A DNA stretch of 64,000 nucleotides from Leucobacter sp. L43. GTDB lineage: Bacteria > Actinomycetota > Actinomycetes > Actinomycetales > Microbacteriaceae. Below the pieces are notes generated by a model. It did not search any database. It was given only the letters and a program-made list of their open reading frames with translations, and had not been told where the DNA came from. Both the position numbers and the translations under genes were made by a program. Positions 17,793 to 27,700 of this stretch are shown one piece after another; position 1 is the first letter of the stretch, and every line of letters begins with the position of its first letter. The stretch lies in contig NZ_JAENJG010000001.1 in NCBI RefSeq assembly GCF_016597785.1, positions 868,001 through 932,000 of the forward strand, in the 5' to 3' direction.

Positions 17793-18566
17793 TCAGTCGT
17801 CCCGCGCTGCGAGCTCGCCCCGGTGCGTGTGGAACACGCTCGTCTGCGCGACCGGCCTGAGCACGATGAGGTCTTGATTCACGTGCGGAGGCTGCTCGAA
17901 GGCGCCGACCAGCACCCGCGCCACGTCCTCCGCTTGCAACGGGATCACGTCCGCGTACGGTTTCTGCGCCGCCTCCGCGTCCCCTCGGAGCCGGTTCAGC
18001 GTGAACTCCTCGGTGTGCACGAGTCCCGGTGCCAGCTCCATGACCCGGATCGGCTCGCCTCCGAGCTCCAGGCGCAGCACCTGCGTCACGGCGTGCGCCG
18101 CGTATTTGGCGGCGTTGTACCCGCCCCCGCCGGGGTACGCGTCATGCCCGGCCGTCGACGTCAGGTTGAGGATCGACGCCCATCCCGACTGCCGCGCGCC
18201 CTCGCGCAGCACCGGCAGGAGTGCCGCCGTCACCGAGCGCAATCCGATCACGTTCACCTCGAACATACGGCGCCAGTCGGCGTTCGAGGCGTGTTCGACG
18301 GATTCGGTGCCCCAGGCGCCCCCGGCGTTGTTCACGAGCCCGGTCGCCCCTCCGCTGTCCGCCACCTCGGCCGCGAGGCCGGCGACCTGCGCTTCATCCG
18401 TCACGTCGCACGCGATCGCTCGCGCACCGGTTTCGGCGGCGAGCGCCTCGAGACGGTCGAGCCGCCGCGCAACGGCGACGGTCTCCCAGCCGAGCTCCGC
18501 GAACCTGCGCACCGTCGCCGCTCCGATTCCGGAACTCGCCCCTGTGACCACGACCCGACGTTGCAT
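17793..18566 (-). CDS. Short-chain dehydrogenase/reductase, YdfG-like
   Basis: This 257-residue classical SDR has a Rossmann cofactor loop TGASSGIG (8-15), NNAG (79-82), catalytic Ser137 and the Tyr150-x3-Lys154 pair in YNAAK. Arg34-Arg35 after beta-strand 2 suggests NADP(H). The segment PGLVHTEEF after the active site matches the YdfG/serine-3-dehydrogenase branch, which reduces varied hydroxy acids and aldehydes. No specific substrate can be named. It is upstream of ung with a 3-bp gap and divergent from metY. Confidence 0.85.
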   Translation of the reverse strand: MQRRVVVTGASSGIGAATVRRFAELGWETVAVARRLDRLEALAAETGARAIACDVTDEAQVAGLAAEVADSGGATGLVNNAGGAWGTESVEHASNADWRRMFEVNVIGLRSVTAALLPVLREGARQSGWASILNLTSTAGHDAYPGGGGYNAAKYAAHAVTQVLRLELGGEPIRVMELAPGLVHTEEFTLNRLRGDAEAAQKPYADVIPLQAEDVARVLVGAFEQPPHVNQDLIVLRPVAQTSVFHTHRGELAARDD

Positions 18567-18686
18567 GCGCTCCTCTTCCGCTCGGCAGTACGTGCTCCGA
18601 GCCTAGCGAGGCGTCGCGGCTCGCAACAGACGGGTCGACGCGCGCTGACGAGGCGCGAATCACGTTACGCAATACGACTCGCTCCG

Positions 18687-18715
18687 TTGCCGCCGCGGCA
18701 CGCGTCTCGTACGCT
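18687..18715 (+). promoter_or_regulatory. Candidate metY promoter
   Basis: TTGCCG (18687-18692) and TACGCT (18710-18715) are separated by 17 bases, a good match to the actinobacterial vegetative pattern. The predicted transcript would begin near 18722 and give a leader of about 67 bases carrying three imperfect repeats. Confidence 0.45.
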
Positions 18716-18720
18716 CGGAC

Positions 18721-18773
18721 CGCACCGCAACTTCATCTCGCACCGCAGCTTCACTCGCACATCGCAATCTACT
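18721..18773 (+). repeat. Three imperfect 17-18-bp tandem repeats in the metY leader
   Basis: Units start at 18721, 18739 and 18756. They read CGCACCGCAACTTCATCT, CGCACCGCAGCTTCACT and CGCACATCGCAATCTACT. They fill the stretch between the candidate -10 and the metY ribosome site. I see no SAM-riboswitch core here. Confidence 0.55.
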
Positions 18774-18788
18774 CACCGAGGAGTCATC

Positions 18789-20114
18789 ATGACCGACCAG
18801 AGCGCCTGGGGATTCGAAACCCGGCAGATCCACTCGGGCCAGCAGCCCGACGAGACCGGGGCTCGCGCCGTTCCGATCCACCAGACCACATCGTTCGTGT
18901 TCGACGACACGACCCAGGCTGCGAACCGATTCGCGCTCGCGGAGCTCGGCCCGATCTACACCCGCATCACGAACCCGACCCAGGCCGTCGTCGAAGAGCG
19001 CATCGCCGCGCTCGAGGGGGGAAGCGGCGCGCTGCTGCTCGCGAGCGGGCAGGCGGCGTCGACGTTCGCCGTGCTGAACATCGCGAACTCGGGTGATCAC
19101 ATCGTGTCGTCGGCGTCGATCTACGGCGGCACGTACAACCTATTCAAGTACTCGCTCGCGAAGCTCGGCATCGAAGTCACCTTCGTCGAGGATCAGGACG
19201 ACCCCGCAGCGTGGCAGCGCGCCGTCCGCCCCAACACCAAGCTCTTCTTCGCCGAGTCGATCGCGAACCCGCGCTCCAACGTGCTCGACATCCGTGCGGT
19301 CGCCGATGTCGCGCACGAGAACAGCCTGCCGCTCATCATCGACAACACCGTCGCGAGCCCGTACCTGGTGCGCCCGTTCGAGCACGGCGCGGACATCGTG
19401 CTGCACTCCGCCACGAAGTTCCTCGGCGGGCACGGCACGACCCTCGGCGGCGTGATCGTCGACGGAGGCGTCTTCGAGTGGTCGCAGCACGCCGACAAGT
19501 TCCCCGGGCTGACGGAGCCCGACCCCTCGTACAACGGCGTCAGCTACACGGGAGCCGTCGGCGACGCGATCGCGTACATCATCAAGGCGCGGGTGCAGCT
19601 GCTGCGCGACCTCGGGGCGTCGATCGCCCCGCTCAGCGCCTGGCTCCTGCTGCAGGGCATCGAGACGCTGTCGCTCCGCGTCGAGCGCCACGTGCAGAAC
19701 GCCCAGGAGGTGGCTGAGTGGCTCGATTCCCACGATGACGTCGCGACGGTCTACTACTCGGGCCTGCCGTCGAGCCCGTGGTACGCCGCAGCGAACCGCT
19801 ACGCACCGAAGGGCGTGGGAGCGGTGCTCGCGTTCGAGCTCAAGGGCGGGGTCGACGCAGGCCGCGCGGTCGTGGAGAACGTCGAGCTCTTCAGCCACGT
19901 CGCCAATATCGGCGACGTGCGCAGCCTGATCATCCACCCGGCCTCGACGACGCACTCGCAGCTGACACCCGAGCAGCAGCTGACGGCGGGCGTCACGCCC
20001 GGGCTCGTGCGTCTGTCGGTGGGCCTCGAGCACATCGACGACATCAAGGCCGATTTGGAGCAGGGATTCGCTGCGGCTCGCAAGGTCGTGGCCGAGTCGG
20101 CCGCGAACGCCTAG
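18789..20114 (+). CDS. metY: O-acetylhomoserine sulfhydrylase (aminocarboxypropyltransferase)
   Basis: This 441-residue PLP enzyme of the Cys/Met metabolism family makes homocysteine from O-acetylhomoserine and sulfide. The PLP lysine is Lys210 in HSATKFLGGHGTTLGG. N-terminal GFETRQIHSGQQPD and SFVFDDTTQAANRF are typical of MetY, and the length (about 430-445) separates it from MetB (about 380). The ATG at 18789 has a GAGGAG site at 18779-18784; the frame runs far upstream only as an open frame antisense to other genes. metX follows 69 bp downstream, giving the two-step route homoserine to O-acetylhomoserine to homocysteine. Confidence 0.95.
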   Translation: MTDQSAWGFETRQIHSGQQPDETGARAVPIHQTTSFVFDDTTQAANRFALAELGPIYTRITNPTQAVVEERIAALEGGSGALLLASGQAASTFAVLNIANSGDHIVSSASIYGGTYNLFKYSLAKLGIEVTFVEDQDDPAAWQRAVRPNTKLFFAESIANPRSNVLDIRAVADVAHENSLPLIIDNTVASPYLVRPFEHGADIVLHSATKFLGGHGTTLGGVIVDGGVFEWSQHADKFPGLTEPDPSYNGVSYTGAVGDAIAYIIKARVQLLRDLGASIAPLSAWLLLQGIETLSLRVERHVQNAQEVAEWLDSHDDVATVYYSGLPSSPWYAAANRYAPKGVGAVLAFELKGGVDAGRAVVENVELFSHVANIGDVRSLIIHPASTTHSQLTPEQQLTAGVTPGLVRLSVGLEHIDDIKADLEQGFAAARKVVAESAANA

Positions 20115-20183
20115 ACGGTGCGGTGCGGGGGCGGACGCAGCGCGTAATATTCGCCCTCGCACCGGCTGCGCACGACAGAATGG

Positions 20184-21395
20184 GTGCTCATGGACTGGCA
20201 GACTCCCGAGGACTCGTTCCCGACCGATTTCATCACCGATGCGCAACTGCGCGCGCTGATGGGGCGGCCGCCGATCTCGGGCGGATGGCGGGACGGCGAT
20301 GCCGTCGGCGAGCGCTCATTCGTGTCGGTCGGAGAACTCGAGACCGAGGCCGGCAGTGTCATTCCCCACGTGCGCATCGCATACGAGACGTTCGGCGCGC
20401 TCAATGAGCGGCGCGACAACGCGATCCTCGTCTTTCACGCCCTGACGGGCGACAGCCATCTCGTGGGCCCGGCCGCGGCCGGGCACCCGACCGACGGCTG
20501 GTGGTCTGAGATCGTCGGCCCGGGCAAACCCCTCGACACCGATCGCTTCTGCATCATCGCCCCCAACGTGCTCGGAGGGTGTCAGGGATCGACCGGGCCC
20601 GGCTCCCTCGACCCGTCGGGCCTGGAGTGGGGCGGGAGGTTCCCCTACCTCACCATCCGCGATCAGGTCACCGCTGCCGGCCGTTTCGCCGACGCCCTCG
20701 GCATCGAGCGGTTCGAGGCGGTCATCGGGGGCTCCATGGGCGGAATGCACGCCCTCGAGTGGGGCGTCTCGCACCCGGATCGCGCGGCGCGGATCGCGGT
20801 CATCGCCGCTCCCCCGGTGACCACCGCCGACCAGATCGGCCTCAATCTCGTGCAGCTCGAAGCCATCCGCTCGGACCCCTTCTACCGCGGCGGCAACTAC
20901 TACGACGCCCCCGACGGGGTCGGACCCCACCACGGCCTCGCCACCGCGCGCAGGCTCGCCCTGCTCAACTACCGGAGCAATACCGAGCTCGACGAACGGT
21001 TCGGTCGCGCGTGGCAATCCGCGGTGAGTCCGCTCGGCGGCGGCGGTCGCTTCGCCGTCGAGTCGTACCTCGACTTCCACGGCAACAAGTTCACCCGACG
21101 GTTCGACGCGAACAGCTACGTCACGCTCGTGCAGGCGATGAACTCGCACGACGTCGGCCGCGGCCGCGGCGGCGTGCGCGCCGCACTCTCCACGATCGAC
21201 GTGCCGACGCTCGTGCTCGGCATCCCGAGCGATCGGCTCTTCACGCTCGAAGGCCAGGATGAGATCGCGCGGCACACGCCAGGCAGTCTCGACGGGTCGC
21301 GCGCAACGCGCATCGATTCGCCGTTCGGCCACGACGCGTTTCTGATCGAGTTCGAGCGCGTCGGCGCTCAACTCCGACGACTGCTCGCTGCCTGA
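20184..21395 (+). CDS. metX: Homoserine O-acetyltransferase
   Basis: This alpha/beta-hydrolase-fold enzyme acetylates homoserine with acetyl-CoA, supplying MetY. The nucleophile Ser184 is in GGSMGGMHALEW. The other triad members lie in GIPSDRLF and the C-terminal GHDAFL. Further family blocks are HALTGDSH and NVLGGCQGSTGP. The GTG at 20184 gives 403 residues; the ATG at 20190 (MDWQTPEDS) is a plausible alternative two codons later, and neither has a strong ribosome site. A TAATAT at 20145-20150 could be the -10 of a separate promoter, though co-transcription with metY is likely. Confidence 0.94.
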   Translation: MLMDWQTPEDSFPTDFITDAQLRALMGRPPISGGWRDGDAVGERSFVSVGELETEAGSVIPHVRIAYETFGALNERRDNAILVFHALTGDSHLVGPAAAGHPTDGWWSEIVGPGKPLDTDRFCIIAPNVLGGCQGSTGPGSLDPSGLEWGGRFPYLTIRDQVTAAGRFADALGIERFEAVIGGSMGGMHALEWGVSHPDRAARIAVIAAPPVTTADQIGLNLVQLEAIRSDPFYRGGNYYDAPDGVGPHHGLATARRLALLNYRSNTELDERFGRAWQSAVSPLGGGGRFAVESYLDFHGNKFTRRFDANSYVTLVQAMNSHDVGRGRGGVRAALSTIDVPTLVLGIPSDRLFTLEGQDEIARHTPGSLDGSRATRIDSPFGHDAFLIEFERVGAQLRRLLAA

Positions 21396-21508
21396 ACGGC
21401 CTCGCAGCAGCCACTCGGGGGCCTCCCACCTTTGCGCCGTAGTCTCTCCCCATAACCTGACCGGCGCGTCCGCCCGAGTCTCTGCGTCACCGGAAGAGGA
21501 GCATCAGC

Positions 21509-22093
21509 TTGACTATCGTGCACGCGCGTTCTTCTTGGCGCGCTCTGGGTGTGGTCGCGTCCGTCACCGCCGTGATCCCGCTCTGCCTCGCGGGCTGCGC
21601 CCCGGCGGTGGAGAGCGACGCGAGCGCCGCCGAACTCCGCGCCGCCCCGGATTCGAACCTCATGACGGTTCCGGTGGATCGCACGTACGACGTCACCGAG
21701 ATCAACCTCATCGCGCCCCTCGGCGCCTCCTCGCTCCACGAAGCGCTCGGCGAGCGCATCTCGTCCACGGGCACCATGGTCGTGCGCGACGGCATGATCA
21801 TGTCGGCCGACCTCCAGGTGGTCATCGACGACATGCCTGAGGCCTCCTTCGTGCAGACCCGGCCGACGATGCTCGTACGCGACGACATCGAAGAGACCGT
21901 GACGTCCGTCGGCACTCTCTCGGTCGGGGGCCTCACGCAGCCCAACACGAGCGTCGAGCTCAAGCCGACCGAGCTCGGCGAGGATCAGGCGCAGTTCGAC
22001 GTGACCTTCGCCATCCCCGACAATCTGCTCGTCTCGACGGCCGGGCTCCCGTTCGACGAGATCTCGGCGCACCTCGTACTCACGGCGCAATAG
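21509..22093 (+). CDS. Small secreted lipoprotein, function unknown
   Basis: This 194-residue protein has a lipoprotein signal peptide ending LAGC (Cys30). The mature part is predicted to be beta-rich and has no motif I recognise; a repeated DDMPEAS/DDIEETV-type acidic pattern is visible around residues 110-135. The TTG at 21509 is chosen because GAGGAG lies 7 bases upstream, there is no ATG before the signal sequence, and the basic residues needed for a signal (His5, Arg7, Arg11) follow it. It ends 48 bases from the end of the convergent CNNM gene. Confidence 0.75.
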   Translation: MTIVHARSSWRALGVVASVTAVIPLCLAGCAPAVESDASAAELRAAPDSNLMTVPVDRTYDVTEINLIAPLGASSLHEALGERISSTGTMVVRDGMIMSADLQVVIDDMPEASFVQTRPTMLVRDDIEETVTSVGTLSVGGLTQPNTSVELKPTELGEDQAQFDVTFAIPDNLLVSTAGLPFDEISAHLVLTAQ

Positions 22094-22141
22094 CGCCGGG
22101 CCTCGCGTCGCTTCGGCCCGCGCCGTGGACGCCCGCCCGCC

Positions 22142-23188
22142 TTAGGCGAAACGCTGTCGGCGCGTCGCGTCGTGGATCTCGCCGACGAGCTCTTCGATGA
22201 CGTCTTCGAGGAAGACGACCCCGAGGACGGATCCCGCGTCGTCGTGAATGCGAGCGAGATGAATGCCCCTGCCCTGGAGCCGGGCGAGCACGTCCTCGAG
22301 TTCCGTCTTCGCATGCACCGATTCCATCTCGCGGATGCGCTTCGCCGGGATCGGCTGCGCAATGCGATCCTCTCCCAGTCGCACCAGGTCCTTGATGTGC
22401 ACGTAGCCGACGAGCTCGCCGCTCGCGTCGGCGATGGGATACCTGGAGAAGCCGTGCCGGGCGACCGCGGCCTCCACGTCCTCCGGCGTCGACCCCTCAG
22501 GGAGCACGACGAGGCGGTCGGATGCGACGAGCAGGTCCTCCGCTCGCTTCGTCGTGAACTCGAAGGCGGCGGTGAGCGCACCGCTGCGGTCTTCCAGCAC
22601 GCCCTCGCGCGTCGAGTGGCTCACGATGCTCGCCACTTCTTCCAGCGTGAACGTGCTGTTCGTCTCCGATTTGGGCTCCACGCCGAAGAGACGCAGCACG
22701 CCGTTCGCGACGGCGTTGAGCGCCGCGATGATGTGCCGGAGCAGGCGCGAGATCGCGACGAGCGGCGGCGCGAGGAGCAGCACGGCGCGATCCGGCATGG
22801 AGAACGCGGCGTTCTTCGGGACCATCTCGCCGAAGACCACGTGCAGATACGAGACGCCGACGAGCGTGAGCACGAACGCCGCGATGGTCACCGCCTGCTC
22901 GGGAATGCCCGTCCAATGCAGCGGCCCCTCGAGCAGGTGGTGGATCGCCGGCTCGGAGACGTTCAGGATCAGCAAGGAGCACACGGTGATGCCCAGCTGA
23001 CTCGTCGCGAGCATGAGCGTCGCATGCTCCATGGCGTAGAGCGCTGTCTGCGCGCGCTTCGACCCTGCCTCCGCGCGCGGCTCGATCTGCGACCGCCGAG
23101 CAGAGATCACGGCGAACTCGGCGCCGACGAAGAACGCGTTGGCGGCGAGCAGCACCACCAACCACAGGATTCCGACCCAGTCGCTCAT
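22142..23188 (-). CDS. CNNM/CorC-type membrane protein with CBS pair (short paralog)
   Basis: This 348-residue protein has an N-terminal CNNM (DUF21) domain of about four helices (1-185; FVGAEFAVISARRSQIE, SQLGITVCSLL, VVFGEMVPKN). Two CBS domains follow (about 200-335; RYPIADASGELVGYVHIKD, VLGVVFLEDVIEELVGEI). The family is linked to Mg2+/Co2+ efflux or Na+/Mg2+ exchange. It ends after the CBS pair and lacks the C-terminal CorC_HlyC domain carried by its upstream neighbour. The ATG overlaps the neighbour's TGA by 4 bases. The two paralogs may form a heteromer. Confidence 0.88.
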   Translation of the reverse strand: MSDWVGILWLVVLLAANAFFVGAEFAVISARRSQIEPRAEAGSKRAQTALYAMEHATLMLATSQLGITVCSLLILNVSEPAIHHLLEGPLHWTGIPEQAVTIAAFVLTLVGVSYLHVVFGEMVPKNAAFSMPDRAVLLLAPPLVAISRLLRHIIAALNAVANGVLRLFGVEPKSETNSTFTLEEVASIVSHSTREGVLEDRSGALTAAFEFTTKRAEDLLVASDRLVVLPEGSTPEDVEAAVARHGFSRYPIADASGELVGYVHIKDLVRLGEDRIAQPIPAKRIREMESVHAKTELEDVLARLQGRGIHLARIHDDAGSVLGVVFLEDVIEELVGEIHDATRRQRFA

Positions 23189-24513
23189 GCGCTCTCCCCC
23201 TCGGCCGCCGATGGCGCCGCTGGCGCGCTCGTGTACTGCAGACGGGCGATGCGCCGACCGTCCATGCGCATCACGCGCAGCGTACCGCCATCGGGCAGTT
23301 CGACGGCGTCGCCGGCCTCGGGAATGCGACCGAGCTCGTGCAGCACGTACCCGGCCGCGGTGTCGTAGGCGTCGTCTTCCGGGATCTCGACTCCCGTCTG
23401 CTCGCGCACCTCGTCCGGGCGCAGGTCGGCGGGGAAACTCATCTGCTCAGCAGTTCCCACCACGCCGGCGGCCGCCCGGTCGTGCTCGTCGGCGACCTCG
23501 CCGACGATCTCCTCGACCAGGTCTTCCAGGGTGACGATGCCCGCCGTCCCGCCGTACTCATCGGCGACGATCGCGAGCTGGAACCCGCTCGCCCGCAATT
23601 CCTCGAGCAACTGGTCGAGGTGCATCGTCTCGGGCACGCGCACCGCATCCTCCATGAGCGCCGCCACCGGGACGTCCTCGCGCTTCGCTCGGGGCACGGC
23701 GACCGCCTGCTTCACGTGCACGACACCGACGATGTCGTCGCGATCCTCATCGATCACCGGGAAGCGGGAGAAGCCGGTGCGACCCGACAACTCGAGCACG
23801 GCCTTCGCGGGTTCGAGTCGCTGCAGACTCTCGACTTTCAGGCGCGGTGTCATCACGTCGCCAGCGGAGAGCTCCGAGAAGCGCAGGGTGCGATCGAGCA
23901 GGGTCGCGGTATCGGCCTCCAGCAGTCCGGCGCTCGCCGAGTGACGGACGAGTGACGAGAGCTCCTGCGCGGACCGGGCGCCCGACAGCTCCTCCTGCGG
24001 TTCGATGCCGAGCGTGCGCAGAATACCGTTCGCGCTCCCGTTCAGCACCATCACCGCTGGCTTCAACGTGGTCGTGAACGCGGCCTGGGCCGGCATCACG
24101 AGCCGAGCGGTGGCCAGCGGGTTGGAGATCGCGAAGTTCTTCGGCACGAGCTCGCCCACGATCATCGAGAACACCGTGGCGATGGCCACCGCGATGGGAG
24201 CGCTGATGGCGCGTCGCAGATCCTCGGGCACCCCGACCGCAGCGAGCGGGCCGCCGAGGAAGGTGCTCAGCGCCGGTTCCAGCGTGTACCCCGCGAGCAG
24301 CGTCGTCAGCGTGATGCCCAGCTGGGCGCTCGAGAGATGCGTCGACGTGCGAGAGAGACCTCGGATCACGCGGTCGAGCCCGCGCTCCCCGGCGCCGCGA
24401 CGGCGCTCCAAGTCGTGCCGGTCGAGTGCCACGAGGGAGAACTCGGACGCCACGAAAACACCCGTCCCGAGCGTCAGCACGACGCCGATGAGCAGGAGGA
24501 GCCAGTCGTTCAT
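23185..24513 (-). CDS. CNNM/CBS membrane protein with C-terminal CorC_HlyC domain
   Basis: This 442-residue paralog of the next gene has a CNNM domain (1-190; GVFVASEFSLVALDRHDLER, SAQLGITLTTLLAGY, IVGELVPKNFAI). A CBS pair follows (about 205-340; GFSRFPVIDEDRDDIVGVVH, ADEYGGTAGIVTLEDLVEE). The C-terminal CorC_HlyC domain (about 350-425) contains AGYVLHELGRIPEAGD. Members are membrane divalent-cation transport proteins. It is translationally coupled to the shorter paralog (ATGA), a pairing common in actinobacteria. It is divergent from kgd. Confidence 0.88.
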   Translation of the reverse strand: MNDWLLLLIGVVLTLGTGVFVASEFSLVALDRHDLERRRGAGERGLDRVIRGLSRTSTHLSSAQLGITLTTLLAGYTLEPALSTFLGGPLAAVGVPEDLRRAISAPIAVAIATVFSMIVGELVPKNFAISNPLATARLVMPAQAAFTTTLKPAVMVLNGSANGILRTLGIEPQEELSGARSAQELSSLVRHSASAGLLEADTATLLDRTLRFSELSAGDVMTPRLKVESLQRLEPAKAVLELSGRTGFSRFPVIDEDRDDIVGVVHVKQAVAVPRAKREDVPVAALMEDAVRVPETMHLDQLLEELRASGFQLAIVADEYGGTAGIVTLEDLVEEIVGEVADEHDRAAAGVVGTAEQMSFPADLRPDEVREQTGVEIPEDDAYDTAAGYVLHELGRIPEAGDAVELPDGGTLRVMRMDGRRIARLQYTSAPAAPSAAEGESA

Positions 24514-24756
24514 CCACGACTCCGGGAGAAGACGATCTGCCGCGCCTCAGCGCGGCCGGTACTCGGAGGGTCGGAAGGTCTTCGAGAGTCAACGTCCATA
24601 GCCCTCCGAGATTACCACCAGAACCCGGAATCTGCGCTGAGAGTATTCGGGCACCGGCGCCGAGATGGGCGTAGGCTTGTTGCCGGTACGGCTCAGGAGC
24701 CATTACCTCCGACTACATCAATCTTGCAGGCATTGCACGAACGAGAGGAAGTCGCT

Positions 24757-27700
24757 TTGGCGGAGCGCACGGAGACCACCAATCAAGCTGGTCCCGCAGG
24801 AGATTTCGGCGCGAATGCGTGGCTGGTGGACGAACTCTGGAAGCAGTTCCAAGTCGACAAGAACTCGGTAGACCGGTCATGGTGGCCCGTTCTCGAGAAG
24901 TACGGCGCCGCTCAGGCGGGTGAGGCGACGACGCCGGCTCCCTCCGGCGGTGCGGCCCCCGCGACGAGCCCGATCACCACTCCGACGCAACCCGCGAGGA
25001 CGACGAAAGCAGCGCCGCGCGTCGCTCCGATCCCGGCCGACGCCCCGAGCACGGCGCGCAACACGAACGCCGAGCAGGAGGCGCCTGAAGCCGATCAGGT
25101 GACCCCGCTCAAGGGCATGGCGCGAACGCTCTCCAAGAACATGGACCAGAGCCTGGCGGTGCCGACGGCGACGAGCGTGCGCACGATCCCCGCGAAGCTG
25201 CTGATCGACAACCGCATCGTCATCAACAACCACCTGCGCCGCAGCCGCGGCGGCAAGGTGTCGTTCACCCACCTCATCGGCTGGGCCCTGATCCAGACGC
25301 TGAAGGAGTTCCCGAGCCAGAACGTCAGCTACGCGGAGGTGGACGGCAAGCCCTCGATCGTCACGCCAGCGCACATCGGGCTCGGCATCGCGATCGACGT
25401 GCCGAAGCCCGACGGCACCCGCTCGCTGCTGGTCCCGTCGGTGAAGCGAGCCGAATCGCTCAACTTCAACGAATTCCTCTCCGCCTACGAGGACCTCGTG
25501 AAGCGAGCCCGCGACAACAAGCTCGCGGCCGGGGACTTCCAGGGCACCACGATCTCGCTCACCAATCCCGGCGGCATCGGCACGGTGCACTCCGTCCCCC
25601 GCCTCATGCAGGGCCAGGGCAGCATCATCGGCGCCGGCGCCCTCGAGTACCCCGCTGAGTTCCAGGGCGCGTCGCAGGAGACGCTGAACCGGCTCGGCAT
25701 CTCCAAGACCATCACGCTCACGAGCACCTACGACCATCGGGTCATCCAGGGCGCCGGTTCCGGCCAGTTCCTGAAGCTCGTGCACGAGCGCCTGATCGGC
25801 AAGCACAACTTCTACGAAGAGATCTTCGCCGCGCTGCGCATCCCGTACAAGCCGGTGCAGTGGGCCTCCGACATCCATGTCGACATCGTCGGCGCGGTCG
25901 ACAAGTCGGCGCGCGTGCAGGAGCTCATCAACTCCTTCCGCGTGCGCGGCCACCTCATGGCCGATGTGGATCCGCTCGAGTACGTGCAGCGCACCCACCC
26001 CGACCTCGAGATCGAGTCCCACGGACTGACCTTCTGGGATCTCGACCGCGAGTTCGCCACCGGAGGCATCGGCGGCAAGCGCACCATGCCGCTGCGCGAC
26101 ATCCTCGGCGTGCTGCGCGACTCGTACTGCCGCAAGATCGGCATCGAGTACATGCACATTCAGGACCCCGCGCAGCGGCTGTGGTTGCGCGATCAGCTCG
26201 AAGTGCCCTACGCGAAGCCGAGCCACGACGAGCAGATGCGCATCCTCGAGAAGCTCAACGAGGCCGAGGCCTTCGAGACCTTCCTGCAGACGAAGTACGT
26301 CGGCCAGAAGCGCTTCAGCCTGGAGGGCGGCGAGACCGTCATTCCGCTGCTCGACGCGATGCTCATCGATGCGGCGGAGGACGGCGTCGACAGCGTCGAC
26401 GTCGGGATGGCCCACCGCGGCCGTCTGAACGTGCTCTCCAACATCGCGGGCAAGACGTACGGACAGATCTTCCGCGAGTTCGAGGGGGCGCAGGCGCAGA
26501 AGGCCGGTTCGGGCGATGTCAAGTACCACCTCGGCACTTCCGGCGTCTTCACCGCCCCCAACGGCACGCAGGTGCCGATCCATCTTGCGGCGAATCCGTC
26601 GCACCTCGAAACGGTCGACGGCGTACTCGAGGGCATCGTCCGCGCGAAGCAGGACTTGAAGCCGATCGGCTCCTTCACCACCCTGCCGATCCTGATCCAC
26701 GGCGACGCGGCGATGGCCGGCCAGGGAATCGTGTACGAGACGATGCAGATGTCGCAGCTGCGCGGCTACCGCACGGGCGGCACCATTCACATCATCATCA
26801 ACAATCAGGTCGGTTTCACGACGCTCCCACTCGATTCCCGTTCGACGGCCTACTCCTCGGATATCGGCAAGGTCGTGCAAGCGCCGATCTTCCACGTGAA
26901 CGGGGACGACCCGGAATCGGTCGTGCGCGTCGCGAAACTCGCCTACGAGTTCCGTCAGCGCTTCCACATCGACGTCGTCATCGACCTCGTGTGCTACCGC
27001 CGTCGCGGCCACAACGAGGGCGACGACCCCTCGATGACCCAGCCGCTCATGACCGACCTCATCGAGGCGAAGCGCTCGACGCGCCGCCTGTACACGAGCG
27101 CCCTCGTCGGACGCGGTGACATCACCGAGGAAGAGTACGACAAGGCGAAGCAGGATTTCCAGGATCGGCTCGAACGGGCGTTCCAGGAGACCCATGCCGC
27201 TCAGACCGGATCGATCCCGGTCATGGACACGAGCGGCATCGCGGAGGTCTCGGAATCCGGCGGCCGCTCCGAGCAGCAGCTCGAAACCGCGGTGGATCGC
27301 ACGGTCATCGAGCGGATCGGCGATGCGCACGCCAACAAGCCAGAAGGCTTCATCGTGCATCAGAAGCTCCAGCAGCTCCTCAACAAGCGTCTGGAGATGA
27401 GCCGGGAGGGCGGCATCGACTGGGGCTTCGGAGAGCTGCTGGCGCTCGGCTCGCTCCTCATGGAGGGCACTGCGGTGCGCTTCGCCGGTCAGGATGCGCG
27501 GCGCGGCACCTTCGCCCAGCGGCACGCGGTGTTCCACGATCGCGCGAACGGACAGGAGTGGATTCCGCTGCTCAACCTGTCCGAGGAGCAGGCGCGGTTC
27601 TGGATCTACGACTCGCTGCTCTCCGAGTACGCCGCGCTGGCCTACGAGTACGGGTACTCGCTGCAGCGAGAGGATGCGCTCGTACTCTGGGAAGCGCAGT

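Noticed and set aside
15954-18788. Apparent N-terminal extension of metY reaching back over the permease, ung and dehydrogenase genes
   Set aside because: It overlaps three well supported genes. The ATG at 18789 has a clear ribosome site and gives the normal MetY length.
18570-18788. Possible SAM riboswitch before metY
   Set aside because: I looked for the SAM-I/II/IV core elements and found none. Only short repeats are present.
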